This document shows, one piece after another, positions 18,162 through 25,518 of a stretch of 64,000 nucleotides of DNA. How positions within the stretch are numbered: position 1 is the stretch's first letter; each line of letters opens with the position of its first letter. A model generated the notes under the pieces. The model had not been told where the DNA came from, searched no databases, and saw nothing but the letters and a program-made list of their open reading frames with translations. The stretch is taken from contig OMVI01000009.1 of assembly GCA_900314455.1 (NCBI GenBank), positions 1 to 64,000 of the forward strand. The letters are read 5' to 3'. The stretch is from an uncultured Prevotella sp. (GTDB lineage: Bacteria > Bacteroidota > Bacteroidia > Bacteroidales > Bacteroidaceae). Made by a program: the position numbers and the translations under genes.

Positions 18162-18241
18162 GTCGTTATAAAGAATTCTTAATGAAGCAATCCCTGCGAT
18201 ATACAGCGGCAGGGACTGCGATTTTCATTTCATTCGGTGCA

Positions 18242-18931
18242 TTATCTGCGAGGCAGAGCCCATGTCTTACCAGTCATCGGAGTGATGGCAGAAGAGCCGA
18301 AGATCTGCGAAGCCTTGCTCGTTACAGAAGTTCCGAAGGCAGCCTTAGCCTCAGAAGTCTGGCGTTTGAAGTCGAAGTAGATGAGGTCATTGTTGTTGGA
18401 GCCTATCATGTAGCCCTTGAAAGCAGTGTCGTTGAGCGAGAATCCGTGCTGGCTGGCATTGATGTCGAGCACGAACGTTGAGCTACTAGCGTAACGAACG
18501 TAGATATCGCCGTTGTCAGCAATGTACCAATCGAACTTCAGGGTCTGCGAGTCATATACTTTTCCACTACCATCGAGCAAATAGTCGATTTCCGTTCCAG
18601 TACCCTTTGTCGCAGTTGTGTTGTTCTGCGAGAATGTCATGTTGGCATAGAAGTTAGACGTCGTGTTGTTGTCGGCACCGTTCGTGTATGCCATCTGACC
18701 GTCCCACTCACCTGCGAGGGTCTGCGCCTCATCGATTAAGCTATTGTCATCATCGTCATTACCTCCACCGTGGTTGTAGTAATTGTCGTTCCAGCGGTAG
18801 CCGCCGTCGTTGTATCCGTACCACCATGGACCATCATCGTAGTACCAGTCGTCGTCATCATCACAACTTGTGAAGGCAAATGGAATAGCAGCTATAGCTG
18901 CCATAACCATGAATTTAGTAAACCTTTTCAT
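18242..18931 (-). CDS. Aspartate/aromatic-rich lipoprotein, lipocalin-like body
   Basis: This 229-residue product has a signal peptide ending FTSC followed at once by five aspartates and a Tyr/Trp/Gly/Asn-rich stretch (about residues 23-60). A beta-rich domain follows, starting AGEWDGQMAYTN, with strands such as FDWYIADNGDIYVRY and IYFDFKR. The domain layout parallels the next gene on the same strand (GTWRGYMDIW), so the pair may be diverged duplicates. Function is unknown; the acidic, aromatic linker suggests a surface-exposed lipoprotein. Confidence 0.7.
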   Translation of the reverse strand: MKRFTKFMVMAAIAAIPFAFTSCDDDDDWYYDDGPWWYGYNDGGYRWNDNYYNHGGGNDDDDNSLIDEAQTLAGEWDGQMAYTNGADNNTTSNFYANMTFSQNNTTATKGTGTEIDYLLDGSGKVYDSQTLKFDWYIADNGDIYVRYASSSTFVLDINASQHGFSLNDTAFKGYMIGSNNNDLIYFDFKRQTSEAKAAFGTSVTSKASQIFGSSAITPMTGKTWALPRR

Positions 18932-18967
18932 ATTCTAAGTCCTTTTTTAATTATTCGTTTTCAGCGG

Positions 18968-18998
18968 CAAAGATAGTGAAAAACCATCTATGCCGCAA
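18968..18998 (-). promoter_or_regulatory. Promoter of the aspartate-rich lipoprotein gene
   Basis: On the minus strand TATCTTTG occupies 18975-18968. A CTTG that approximates the -33 box lies 19 bases upstream (18998-18995). The ATG is 37 bases downstream. Confidence 0.55.
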
Positions 18999-19044
18999 GA
19001 ATAATTTCCCTATTCCGATATAGGCGTTTCCCTATTTGTTTGGG

Positions 19045-19605
19045 TTATTTCCCATTTACGACAGTTCCGAGGAAGCGGCGCGGAGCCTCCGGAGGCGTAA
19101 CGTTGCCGTTCGACTTGGCATATCCGTAGTAGAAGTAGCCGTAATCGTAGTCGTCCCAATAAGGCGACGACGTGTGCTGGAGGCGGAACTGTGCCGTGCG
19201 GTTGCCAAGATAGATTTCGCCTGTGAAGTAGTTGTCGGACAAGCGGTAGTTGTGTATCTGTATATCGGTGTTCTCTTCGATGAAGTGAATATATATAACC
19301 TGTGCGCTGACACGCCATTGTATGTGGTTGGCGACGTACTCGTTAGGCCCCCAAGGGTGATCCTGGTAGTAGTCAACCCAGTAGCCGTCGCCGCTCTTGC
19401 ACTTGAACGGGTCGGTGGTGAAGCATATCTCGGAGTAAGTCGACATGTATTCCTGACCGCCGTAATCGGTCCAGATGTCCATGTAACCTCTCCACGTCCC
19501 CTCAAGGTTCATGCCTATTTCCTGGTCGTCGGAGCAACTTTGGAGCGACAATGTAAACACGGCGGCTAGCGCCATAAGCAGCAATGATGCAATGTTTTTC
19601 TTCAT
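19045..19605 (-). CDS. Lipocalin-like lipoprotein
   Basis: This 186-residue lipoprotein has its lipobox at LQSC (cysteine about residue 24), followed by SDDQEIGMNLEGTWRGYMDIW, the usual first strand of small lipocalin-like Bacteroidales lipoproteins. Aromatic residues are abundant (WDDYDYGYFYYGY). It has its own strong promoter and precedes the aspartate-rich lipoprotein on the same strand. No specific function can be assigned. Confidence 0.7.
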   Translation of the reverse strand: MKKNIASLLLMALAAVFTLSLQSCSDDQEIGMNLEGTWRGYMDIWTDYGGQEYMSTYSEICFTTDPFKCKSGDGYWVDYYQDHPWGPNEYVANHIQWRVSAQVIYIHFIEENTDIQIHNYRLSDNYFTGEIYLGNRTAQFRLQHTSSPYWDDYDYGYFYYGYAKSNGNVTPPEAPRRFLGTVVNGK

Positions 19606-19639
19606 TTTTGTTTTTAACTGTAGTTTTGTTTAATCGCGA

Positions 19640-19670
19640 CAAAGATAGTTATTTCCACCGAATATTCAAA
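19640..19670 (-). promoter_or_regulatory. Promoter of the lipocalin-like lipoprotein gene
   Basis: On the minus strand TTTG (19670-19667), a 19-base spacer and TATCTTTG (19647-19640) match the Bacteroidetes consensus. The ATG is at 19605. Confidence 0.8.
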
Positions 19671-19711
19671 ATTTCAACTATCATTAATTCTACATTATGA
19701 TAAAAAATAGG

Positions 19712-19719
19712 TACTTTTG
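19712..19719 (+). promoter_or_regulatory. Possible -7 box of the CE12-type esterase gene
   Basis: TACTTTTG matches TAnnTTTG and lies 46 bases before the ATG at 19766. No clear -33 element is visible. Confidence 0.45.
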
Positions 19720-19765
19720 CAATCGAATGTCATTTAAAGAACTAACTAAAAAGAAGAAAACAGAC

Positions 19766-20818
19766 ATGAAGAACTATCTACAAAACTTAGCAGCAGGGTT
19801 CGCAATCCTACTCATTGCCCTGCCTGTCATCGCCGACGGCGTTACCCACATCTGGACAATCGGCGACTCAACGATGTGCAACTACAAGCAAAATGAGGAG
19901 CGCCGCGGCTGGTGCCAGGAGCTGCCTCTGTACATCAACGCCAACGCGAAGGTACATAACCACGGCCACAGCGGCTACAGCTCGAAGCAATTCTACAACT
20001 CGCAGAACGACTGGGGCAAGACTATCGACAGCATTCAGGCAGGCGACATCCTCATAATTCAGTTCGCCCACAACGACGAAAAGGGCAAGGGCCTCGACAA
20101 CGACACCGTGAAAGCGCTCGGCTGCACTAACAGCGTGGACAAGCGCGGAACAACTCCTAACGGCTCTTACAAGACATATCTGAAGAAATTCATCGAGGAG
20201 GCACGTGCCAAGGGTGCCACTCCGGTGCTCGCCACCAGCATCTGCCGCCGCAAGTTCGACACCAACGGCAACATAACCCGCAGCGGACGCCACGACCTCG
20301 GCGACAGTTATCAAATCGTGGAGAACAAGAAAATCGTAAGCGGACCAAAGCTTTCTGCCGACGACCACACGATGGACTTCTCCTATCAGCTGGAGCAGGT
20401 GGCTCAGGAAGAGAATGTTCCGTACATCGACCTCATGACGGTTACGAAGAACGAGTGGGAACGTCTCTATGCCGCTGGCGGTGTCGACAGTGTCAAACAG
20501 TACTTCCGCACGCACGAAACGAACGACGAAACGCACCTCAACGAGCCTGGTGCACAGCTCGTGGCGAAGATGGCTGCAAAGCTGTTCTACGACGGTGACA
20601 CTCCGCTGAAACCTTTCATCAACACTGAGGCAGCAGGGATTACGACCAACGGCATCAGCAAGGCAAATGCTGAAAGTGCGACTGTCGTCAGCAAGACATA
20701 CTATTCGATTGACGGAACGGTACTCTCCCACCCTCTCGACAACGGCATAACGATTGTCCGCCAGAAGAATTCCGACGGCTCGGTGACTGTCAAGAAGGTT
20801 GCAGGGCGTGATTTTTAA
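19766..20818 (+). CDS. SGNH-fold esterase, rhamnogalacturonan acetylesterase-like (CE12 type)
   Basis: This 350-residue exported protein starts with a signal peptide (to about residue 24). It carries the SGNH blocks in order: IGDSTM (nucleophile serine), HNHGHSGYSS (glycine), IIQFAHNDEK (asparagine) and NDETHLNEPGA (Asp-x-x-His). This arrangement fits pectin-backbone acetylesterases, which would complement the pectate lyase at 56301-59390. The last 40 residues (YYSIDGTVLSHP and onward, ending SVTVKKVAGRDF) form a small C-terminal tail of the type seen on secreted Prevotella proteins. The ATG at 19766 is chosen because it starts the signal peptide. Confidence 0.82.
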   Translation: MKNYLQNLAAGFAILLIALPVIADGVTHIWTIGDSTMCNYKQNEERRGWCQELPLYINANAKVHNHGHSGYSSKQFYNSQNDWGKTIDSIQAGDILIIQFAHNDEKGKGLDNDTVKALGCTNSVDKRGTTPNGSYKTYLKKFIEEARAKGATPVLATSICRRKFDTNGNITRSGRHDLGDSYQIVENKKIVSGPKLSADDHTMDFSYQLEQVAQEENVPYIDLMTVTKNEWERLYAAGGVDSVKQYFRTHETNDETHLNEPGAQLVAKMAAKLFYDGDTPLKPFINTEAAGITTNGISKANAESATVVSKTYYSIDGTVLSHPLDNGITIVRQKNSDGSVTVKKVAGRDF

Positions 20819-20862
20819 TATTATTTTGGAAAGCATTTTATACCATTTCGAAAGAAAAACCG

Positions 20863-20870
20863 TAATTTTG
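20863..20870 (+). promoter_or_regulatory. Possible -7 box of the glutathione peroxidase gene
   Basis: TAATTTTG lies 49 bases before the ATG at 20920. No -33 box with the usual spacing is evident. Confidence 0.45.
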
Positions 20871-20919
20871 CAGTGCATTCAGAATACACAAGACACATCA
20901 ATACAAGAAACTAAAAAAG

Positions 20920-21474
20920 ATGAGAACAGTTTATGATTTCTCTGTCAAGGACAGAAAAGGAAACATGGTAAGCCTCAAGGAATATGCCAACGAGGTACTG
21001 CTTATTGTCAACACCGCCACCCGTTGCGGCTTTACTCCAACATACACGGAGCTCGAACGCCTCTATGAGACGTACCACGCACAGGGCTTTGAGATACTCG
21101 ACTTCCCTTGCAACCAGTTCGGTCAGCAGGCCCCGGGTACCGACGAGAGCATCCATAACTTCTGCAAACTGAACTATGGCACTGAGTTCCCGCAGTTCAA
21201 GAAGCTGAAGGTCAATGGCGACGACGCAGACCCTCTGTATAAGTTCCTTAAGGAGCAGAAGGGTTTCGCTGGCTTCGACATGACCAACAAGATTGCTCCT
21301 GTACTCGTTGAGATGTTCGACAAGGACAATCCGGATTGGCGCGAGACTCCTGATATCAAGTGGAACTTCACCAAATTCCTTATCAACAAGAAGGGACAGG
21401 TCGTCGCTCGCTTTGAGCCAACAGAGAAAATCGAGAACGTAGAGGCAGCAATCAAAGAAGAATTGGCTAAGTAA
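20920..21474 (+). CDS. Glutathione peroxidase family protein
   Basis: This 184-residue thioredoxin-fold peroxidase shows VNTATRCGFTPTYTEL, where cysteine takes the place of selenocysteine, then FPCNQFGQQAPG and WNFTKFLINKKGQ, the three family signatures. It should reduce hydroperoxides, most likely using thioredoxin, which fits the trxB gene that follows. Length is normal. An element with a nuclease relic separates it from trxB. Confidence 0.92.
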   Translation: MRTVYDFSVKDRKGNMVSLKEYANEVLLIVNTATRCGFTPTYTELERLYETYHAQGFEILDFPCNQFGQQAPGTDESIHNFCKLNYGTEFPQFKKLKVNGDDADPLYKFLKEQKGFAGFDMTNKIAPVLVEMFDKDNPDWRETPDIKWNFTKFLINKKGQVVARFEPTEKIENVEAAIKEELAK

Positions 21475-21480
21475 GGAAGT

Positions 21481-21769
21481 CTCCCCAAGCCCCTCCGAAT
21501 GGAGGGGATGTTGAATTGTTCTGTGGATAAATGGGCATAATACCATTTCTATGAAGTCACGGAGCAACAACAATATGACAGGGAGAGGACCGAGTTCATG
21601 AACTCCATGGGCTACAAAGTTCTTCGATTTACAAACAAAGAAGTTATAGAGGACATGGAAAATGTCATCACGACCATTATCTACAACTTTATATAATCAA
21701 TTAGGAACAGACTCAAATGTTTAACAAAGATACTAACATCCCCACCAAGCGGGGGGGCTTGGGGAGGCT
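21481..21769. repeat. GC-rich palindromic element enclosing a nuclease relic, gpx-trxB gap
   Basis: The left arm (21481-21515) begins 7 bases after the peroxidase stop. The right arm (21735-21769) lies inside the trxB reading frame. Between them is a DUF559-like coding fragment (21541-21696). This is the only copy in the window with recognisable protein-coding cargo. Confidence 0.8.
21541..21696 (+). pseudogene. C-terminal fragment of a DUF559 endonuclease-like protein
   Basis: Translation from 21541 reads through QQYDRERTEFMNSMGYKVLR and FTNKEVIEDMENV to a stop at 21694-21696. This closely resembles the end of DUF559/Vsr-like PD-(D/E)XK proteins, with the typical aspartate-arginine-threonine helix and the VLRFTN-EV strand-helix. 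An in-frame stop lies immediately upstream and the N-terminal two thirds, including the catalytic core, are missing. It is therefore a remnant, and it sits exactly between the two arms of a palindromic element. Confidence 0.75.
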
Positions 21770-22706
21770 CGAGAATGGTTTGGGCAGGCTTATTATCATC
21801 GGCTCCGGTCCCGCAGGATACACAGCAGCCATCTATGCAGGACGTGCCAACATCAAGACGGCACTATACTGCGGCATGCAGATGGGCGGACAGCTCACGA
21901 CAACGACTATTGTCGAGAACTTCCCGGGCTATCCTGAAGGCATAGATGCCAACCAGATGATGATGGACTTGCAGACACAGGCAAGCCGTTTCGGTGCTGA
22001 GATACGCGACGGCATCATCACCAAGGCCGACTTCTCGAAGCGTCCGTTCATCCTGACGACAGACCGCGGCGAGGAGTTGGAAGCCGACTCCGTCATCATA
22101 GCTACCGGAGCAAGTGCCAAATACCTTGGTCTGGCTGACGAAGAGAAGTACAAAGGCAAGGGAGTGAGTGCCTGCGCCACATGCGACGGGTTCTTCTACC
22201 GCAAGAAGACGGTAGCTGTCGTTGGCGGAGGCGATACTGCCTGCGAGGAAGCATCTTACCTTGCAAGTCTCTGCGAGAAGGTTTACATGATTGTGCGGAA
22301 GCCGTACTTGCGTGCCAGCGATATCATGAAGCGTCGCGTTGAACAAGCCAAGAACATCGAAATTCTCTATGAGACCAACACGCTTGGACTCTACGGCGAG
22401 CAGGGTATCGAAGGTGCACATCTTATATATAGGAAGGGTGAGGCCGACGAACGCAAGTATGACTTGCCTATCAATGGTTTCTTCCTCGCTATCGGACACA
22501 AGCCTAACACCTATGTGTTCAAAGGTCAGCTTGAGCTCGATGCACAGGGCTACATCGTAACGAAGCCCGGCACGACGAAGACAAGCGTTGAGGGTGTGTT
22601 CGCAGCAGGCGATTGCGCCGACCCGCACTACCAGCAGGCTGTCGTTGCAGCAGGTACTGGGTGCATGGCGGCACTCGACGCTCAGGCTTACTTGCAGTCG
22701 CTATAA
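21717..22706 (+). CDS. trxB: Thioredoxin-disulfide reductase with repeat-derived N-terminus
   Basis: This cytoplasmic flavoenzyme passes electrons from NADPH to thioredoxin. The FAD motif GSGPAGYTAAIYAGRA, the redox centre CATCDGFFY, the NADPH motif VVGGGDTACEEA and the C-terminal VFAAGDCADP are all intact. The start is the odd part. From the ATG at 21717 the first 22 residues read MFNKDTNIPTKRGGLGRLEN and onward, of which IPTKRGGLGRL is the translated right arm of the palindromic element. A TTG at 21780 would give the usual short N-terminus. A strong terminator follows at 22729. Confidence 0.9.
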   Translation: MFNKDTNIPTKRGGLGRLENGLGRLIIIGSGPAGYTAAIYAGRANIKTALYCGMQMGGQLTTTTIVENFPGYPEGIDANQMMMDLQTQASRFGAEIRDGIITKADFSKRPFILTTDRGEELEADSVIIATGASAKYLGLADEEKYKGKGVSACATCDGFFYRKKTVAVVGGGDTACEEASYLASLCEKVYMIVRKPYLRASDIMKRRVEQAKNIEILYETNTLGLYGEQGIEGAHLIYRKGEADERKYDLPINGFFLAIGHKPNTYVFKGQLELDAQGYIVTKPGTTKTSVEGVFAAGDCADPHYQQAVVAAGTGCMAALDAQAYLQSL

Positions 22707-22728
22707 GACGAAAGTACGACTTACATAT

Positions 22729-22769
22729 AACGGCTTGTATGCTATCAAGTGGCATGCAAGCCGTTTTTT
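22729..22769 (+). terminator. Rho-independent terminator of trxB
   Basis: AACGGCTTGTATGC pairs with GCATGCAAGCCGTT over 14 positions with one G-T pair, and a run of T residues follows. It lies 23 bases past the stop. Confidence 0.92.
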
Positions 22770-22779
22770 CATGCCTCAA

Positions 22780-22813
22780 TGTCAAGATGTCAGCCTTGAT
22801 TGTCATTCTGTCA
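22780..22813 (+). promoter_or_regulatory. TGTCA quadruple repeat upstream of hsp20
   Basis: TGTCA occurs at 22780, 22788, 22801 and 22809, arranged as two TGTCA-N3-TGTCA pairs offset by 21 bp, so on the same face of the helix. It lies 72-105 bases before the hsp20 ATG, and no standard TAnnTTTG box is seen between. It is a good candidate for a heat-shock activator or repressor site. Confidence 0.6.
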
Positions 22814-22884
22814 GCATTTCTCCGTTGGTATGAAGGTTGCATATTCATTGGTGTAAGAAAGAAAAAATATAGGAGATTTAAGAT

Positions 22885-23289
22885 ATGTATAGAAACAGTT
22901 GGTTACCGGAAGTTTTCAATGACTTCTTTGATAATGTAAGCATGCCGAAGGCAAATGCCACGGCACCGGCTATAAACGTTCTTGAGAGCGCTGATAAATA
23001 CACTGTAGAACTCGCCGCCCCAGGTATGAGCAAGGAGGACTTCGACGTTAACATCAACGCCGATGGAGACCTGACGATCAAGATGGAGAAGAAGGAGGAA
23101 AAGAAAGAGAACGCCCATTATCTCCGTCGCGAGTTCTCTTATTCAAAATATGAGCAGACGCTTATCCTGCCTGATGATGTCGACCGCGAGAAGATTGGAG
23201 CACGCGTCGCTGACGGTGTGCTGACCGTTACGCTTCCAAAGGTCAATCATGAGGAGCAGAAGGTTACAAGAACGATTGAGGTTGGATAA
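22885..23289 (+). CDS. Small heat shock protein (Hsp20/alpha-crystallin)
   Basis: This 134-residue cytoplasmic holdase chaperone has the alpha-crystallin domain from about residue 28 (APAINVLESADKYTVELAAPG) to the conserved GVLTVTLPK (about residues 112-120). The IxI-like tail is RTIEV. A Glu/Lys-rich loop (KMEKKEEKKENAHY) lies in the middle. It has a good Shine-Dalgarno-like AGGAG nine bases before the start. A phased TGTCA array upstream suggests stress control, and a terminator-like hairpin follows at 23410. Confidence 0.93.
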   Translation: MYRNSWLPEVFNDFFDNVSMPKANATAPAINVLESADKYTVELAAPGMSKEDFDVNINADGDLTIKMEKKEEKKENAHYLRREFSYSKYEQTLILPDDVDREKIGARVADGVLTVTLPKVNHEEQKVTRTIEVG

Positions 23290-23409
23290 TCAACCTCGTG
23301 CTCAACGCCCCTCTACAGGGGCAGACGATACATAAATAGAGAGTTTTAGGTTTTAGAGAATAGGTGTTATTTCGATATTTATTGTGTGATTGTTAGATTT
23401 TTTTGATAA

Positions 23410-23443
23410 GAAGCCTGAATGCGTGAGCACTCGGGCTTCTTTG
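23410..23443 (+). terminator. Probable terminator after hsp20
   Basis: GAAGCC pairs with GGCTTC, with an additional weak inner stem, followed by TTTGTGTTT. It lies about 120 bases beyond the hsp20 stop. Confidence 0.55.
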
Positions 23444-23454
23444 TGTTTAGACGT

Positions 23455-23596
23455 GCCTCCACAAAGAGGAGGATGTTTAATAACCTAAAAATAGAATGCG
23501 ATTAATTGCGATATTGAGGAAATATAATTACCTTTGCAAACTACAAAACTTCAATTAGGTATTCAAGCTTTCTCCCGTTTGGGGTGGCTTGGTGAG
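23455..23596. repeat. GC-rich palindromic element upstream of the Ca/Na exchanger
   Basis: A shortened left arm lies at 23455-23486 (GTGCCTCCACAAAGAGG, then ATGTTTAATAACC). The right arm at about 23561-23596 ends GGCTTGGTGAGG eleven bases before the exchanger ATG. A promoter lies between the arms. Confidence 0.7.
23506..23537 (+). promoter_or_regulatory. Promoter of the exchanger gene, inside a repeat element
   Basis: TTG at 23506-23508, a 21-base spacer and TACCTTTG at 23530-23537 fit the Bacteroidetes form. The transcript would carry the element's right arm as its leader. Confidence 0.6.
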
Positions 23597-23606
23597 GAAT
23601 TTTTAT

Positions 23607-24539
23607 ATGGTAATCAACATCTTATCCATCGTAATCGGCATCGCTCTGGTGCTGTGGGGTGCCGACCGGCTGACCGACGGAGCTGTTTCCGTGGCTCAGC
23701 GCATGGGCGTTCCGCAAATAATCATTGGTCTTACAATAGTAGCTTTCGGCACAAGCATGCCGGAGTTCTGCTCCAGTCTCGTCTCGGCGCTGCACAATCA
23801 GCCGGGAATGGCTGTCGGTAACGTGGTCGGTTCGAACATTTTCAATGCGTTGCTAATCGTCGGTGCTGCAGCCGTTGTTGCTCCGATATCGATTCTGAAG
23901 TCAACGGTGAAGCGCGATATTCCGTTCGCTCTCATCGCGTCAATACTGCTTGTATTCCTCTGCGGCTTTGATGGGAAAATCCAATGGTATGATGCCGTCA
24001 TCCTGCTGGTATTCTTTGTCATTTTCATGGTTATGACTTTGCGTGAGGCTAAGGCTGGTAAGGCTGACGGAAGTGAAGATAACGGCGAGAAAAAGGCGAT
24101 GAGTCCCCTCATGTCTGTTGTGTGGATAGTCGTCGGTTTAGCCTGTCTGATTGGTGGTAGCACTGTTTTCGTGAACGGAGCGTCGGAACTTGCCGCTGAG
24201 CTTGGTGTCGAACCGGCTATCATAGGCTTGACTATCGTGGCAATGGGAACGTCACTTCCAGAGCTTGCCACAAGTGTTGTGTCGGCAAGAAAGGGAAATA
24301 GCGGTATCGCAATAGGTAACGTGCTGGGCTCGAACGTATTCAATATTCTGTTCATCCTTGGTATTACGGGAGTCATTTGTCCGCTCGACATCAAGGGAAT
24401 CACGCCTGTCGACCTCTCTGTCATGACGCTTTCGATGGTTCTTCTGTGGCTGTTCTCATATACGAAGTTGACCATTGAGCGCTGGGAAGGTGTCGCGCTG
24501 ATTGCCATCTTCATCGGTTACATGGTATGGCTGATATAG
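23607..24539 (+). CDS. Calcium/sodium antiporter (CaCA family, YrbG-like)
   Basis: This 310-residue inner-membrane exchanger has ten predicted helices and the two inverted alpha repeats of the family: GLTIVAFGTSMPEFCSSLVS with AVGNVVGSNIFN in the first half, and GLTIVAMGTSLPELATSVVS with AIGNVLGSNVFN in the second. The acidic residue in each repeat, needed for cation binding, is present (E in MPEF and LPEL). The ATG at 23607 leads straight into helix 1; the TTG upstream lies in the repeat arm. A bidirectional terminator follows. Confidence 0.92.
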   Translation: MVINILSIVIGIALVLWGADRLTDGAVSVAQRMGVPQIIIGLTIVAFGTSMPEFCSSLVSALHNQPGMAVGNVVGSNIFNALLIVGAAAVVAPISILKSTVKRDIPFALIASILLVFLCGFDGKIQWYDAVILLVFFVIFMVMTLREAKAGKADGSEDNGEKKAMSPLMSVVWIVVGLACLIGGSTVFVNGASELAAELGVEPAIIGLTIVAMGTSLPELATSVVSARKGNSGIAIGNVLGSNVFNILFILGITGVICPLDIKGITPVDLSVMTLSMVLLWLFSYTKLTIERWEGVALIAIFIGYMVWLI

Positions 24540-24565
24540 TCCTTTTGACTTAGACGATATAAACA

Positions 24566-24606
24566 AAAATCCCCATCAAGCGCAAATAAAGCTTGATAGG
24601 GATTTT
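24566..24606. terminator. Bidirectional terminator between convergent genes
   Basis: AAAATCCC with ATCAAGC pairs with GCTTGAT and GGGATTTT. T-rich ends occur on both strands. It serves the exchanger gene and the convergent TlpA-like gene. Confidence 0.85.
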
Positions 24607-24629
24607 CTTGTTCCTTAATCCGTATGATT

Positions 24630-25505
24630 CTATTTTATAACCTTTGCAAGTTCGCTCTGCAACTGTTCACCGCGGAGGTCAATGGCGATAATCTTTCCTT
24701 GCGGGTCCAGCAGTATATTGGCAGGGATTGAGTTAATTCCGTAGACGCTGGCGGCGGCACTATGCCATCCCTTAAGGTCCGACATCTGAGGCCATGTCAT
24801 TCCTATCTGCTTCACGGCAGCAGTCCATGATGCCTTGTCAGAGTCGAAACTGACTCCTACTATCTCGAAGTTCTTGTTCTTATATTTCTCGTAAGCGCTT
24901 ACAACATTCGGCATTTCCTGACGGCACGGACCACACCATGAAGCCCAGAAGTCGACAAGTACGTACTTGCCTTTGCCTACATAGTCGGACAGTTTGACCG
25001 CTTTGCCGTTCATGTCATTCATCGACAAGTCCTTGTATTGTAAGCCTGGGTGACGGTTTTCGAGTCCTGCAAGCAGACGCTTTGCCGTCTTCAGCTGCGG
25101 CTCGTTATAGTATCCGCTCTTCGAGTCACATATTTCTTTCAGCTCATCGTAGTCGAACAGATATGCAGCGTCGCCCCCGAGGAACTGCGCAGGGTACTTA
25201 CTGTCCTTGAAGTTGTGTACTATCTCGAGCAGAAGCGACTTGTACTGTGCTTCAAGACTGTCCCCGCGTTGGTTTATACTTGTGATACGGGCATCGCGTT
25301 CGGGAGAGTTGGTGGTATCGTTGGCAACAACCTGTATTTCTTTCATTAAGTTGTTGATTTCGCCAACGACTTGTCCCATGCGGTTGTTATACCACGCCGT
25401 ATCGTGAGCAACTACTTCGCCGTCTGCCGTCGGAGTGTTGGTGCCCTGTCCGCAGGCCGTCAGTATCTGTACTGCAAGGCCTGCAATGATTACTATTCTC
25501 TTCAT
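24630..25505 (-). CDS. TlpA-like thioredoxin-fold lipoprotein
   Basis: This 291-residue protein has a signal peptide with a lipobox-like LTAC (cysteine about residue 18) and a helical N-terminal half with no recognised signature. The C-terminal thioredoxin domain (about residues 155-291) has the active site FWASWCGPCRQEMP and the cis-proline segment GINSIPANILLDPQG. Such proteins reduce disulfides in the envelope of Bacteroidetes and are often linked to stress resistance. It ends 13 bases after the start region of an upstream lipoprotein gene on the same strand, so the two may be co-transcribed. Confidence 0.85.
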   Translation of the reverse strand: MKRIVIIAGLAVQILTACGQGTNTPTADGEVVAHDTAWYNNRMGQVVGEINNLMKEIQVVANDTTNSPERDARITSINQRGDSLEAQYKSLLLEIVHNFKDSKYPAQFLGGDAAYLFDYDELKEICDSKSGYYNEPQLKTAKRLLAGLENRHPGLQYKDLSMNDMNGKAVKLSDYVGKGKYVLVDFWASWCGPCRQEMPNVVSAYEKYKNKNFEIVGVSFDSDKASWTAAVKQIGMTWPQMSDLKGWHSAAASVYGINSIPANILLDPQGKIIAIDLRGEQLQSELAKVIK

Positions 25506-25518
25506 TTATATATTGTTT

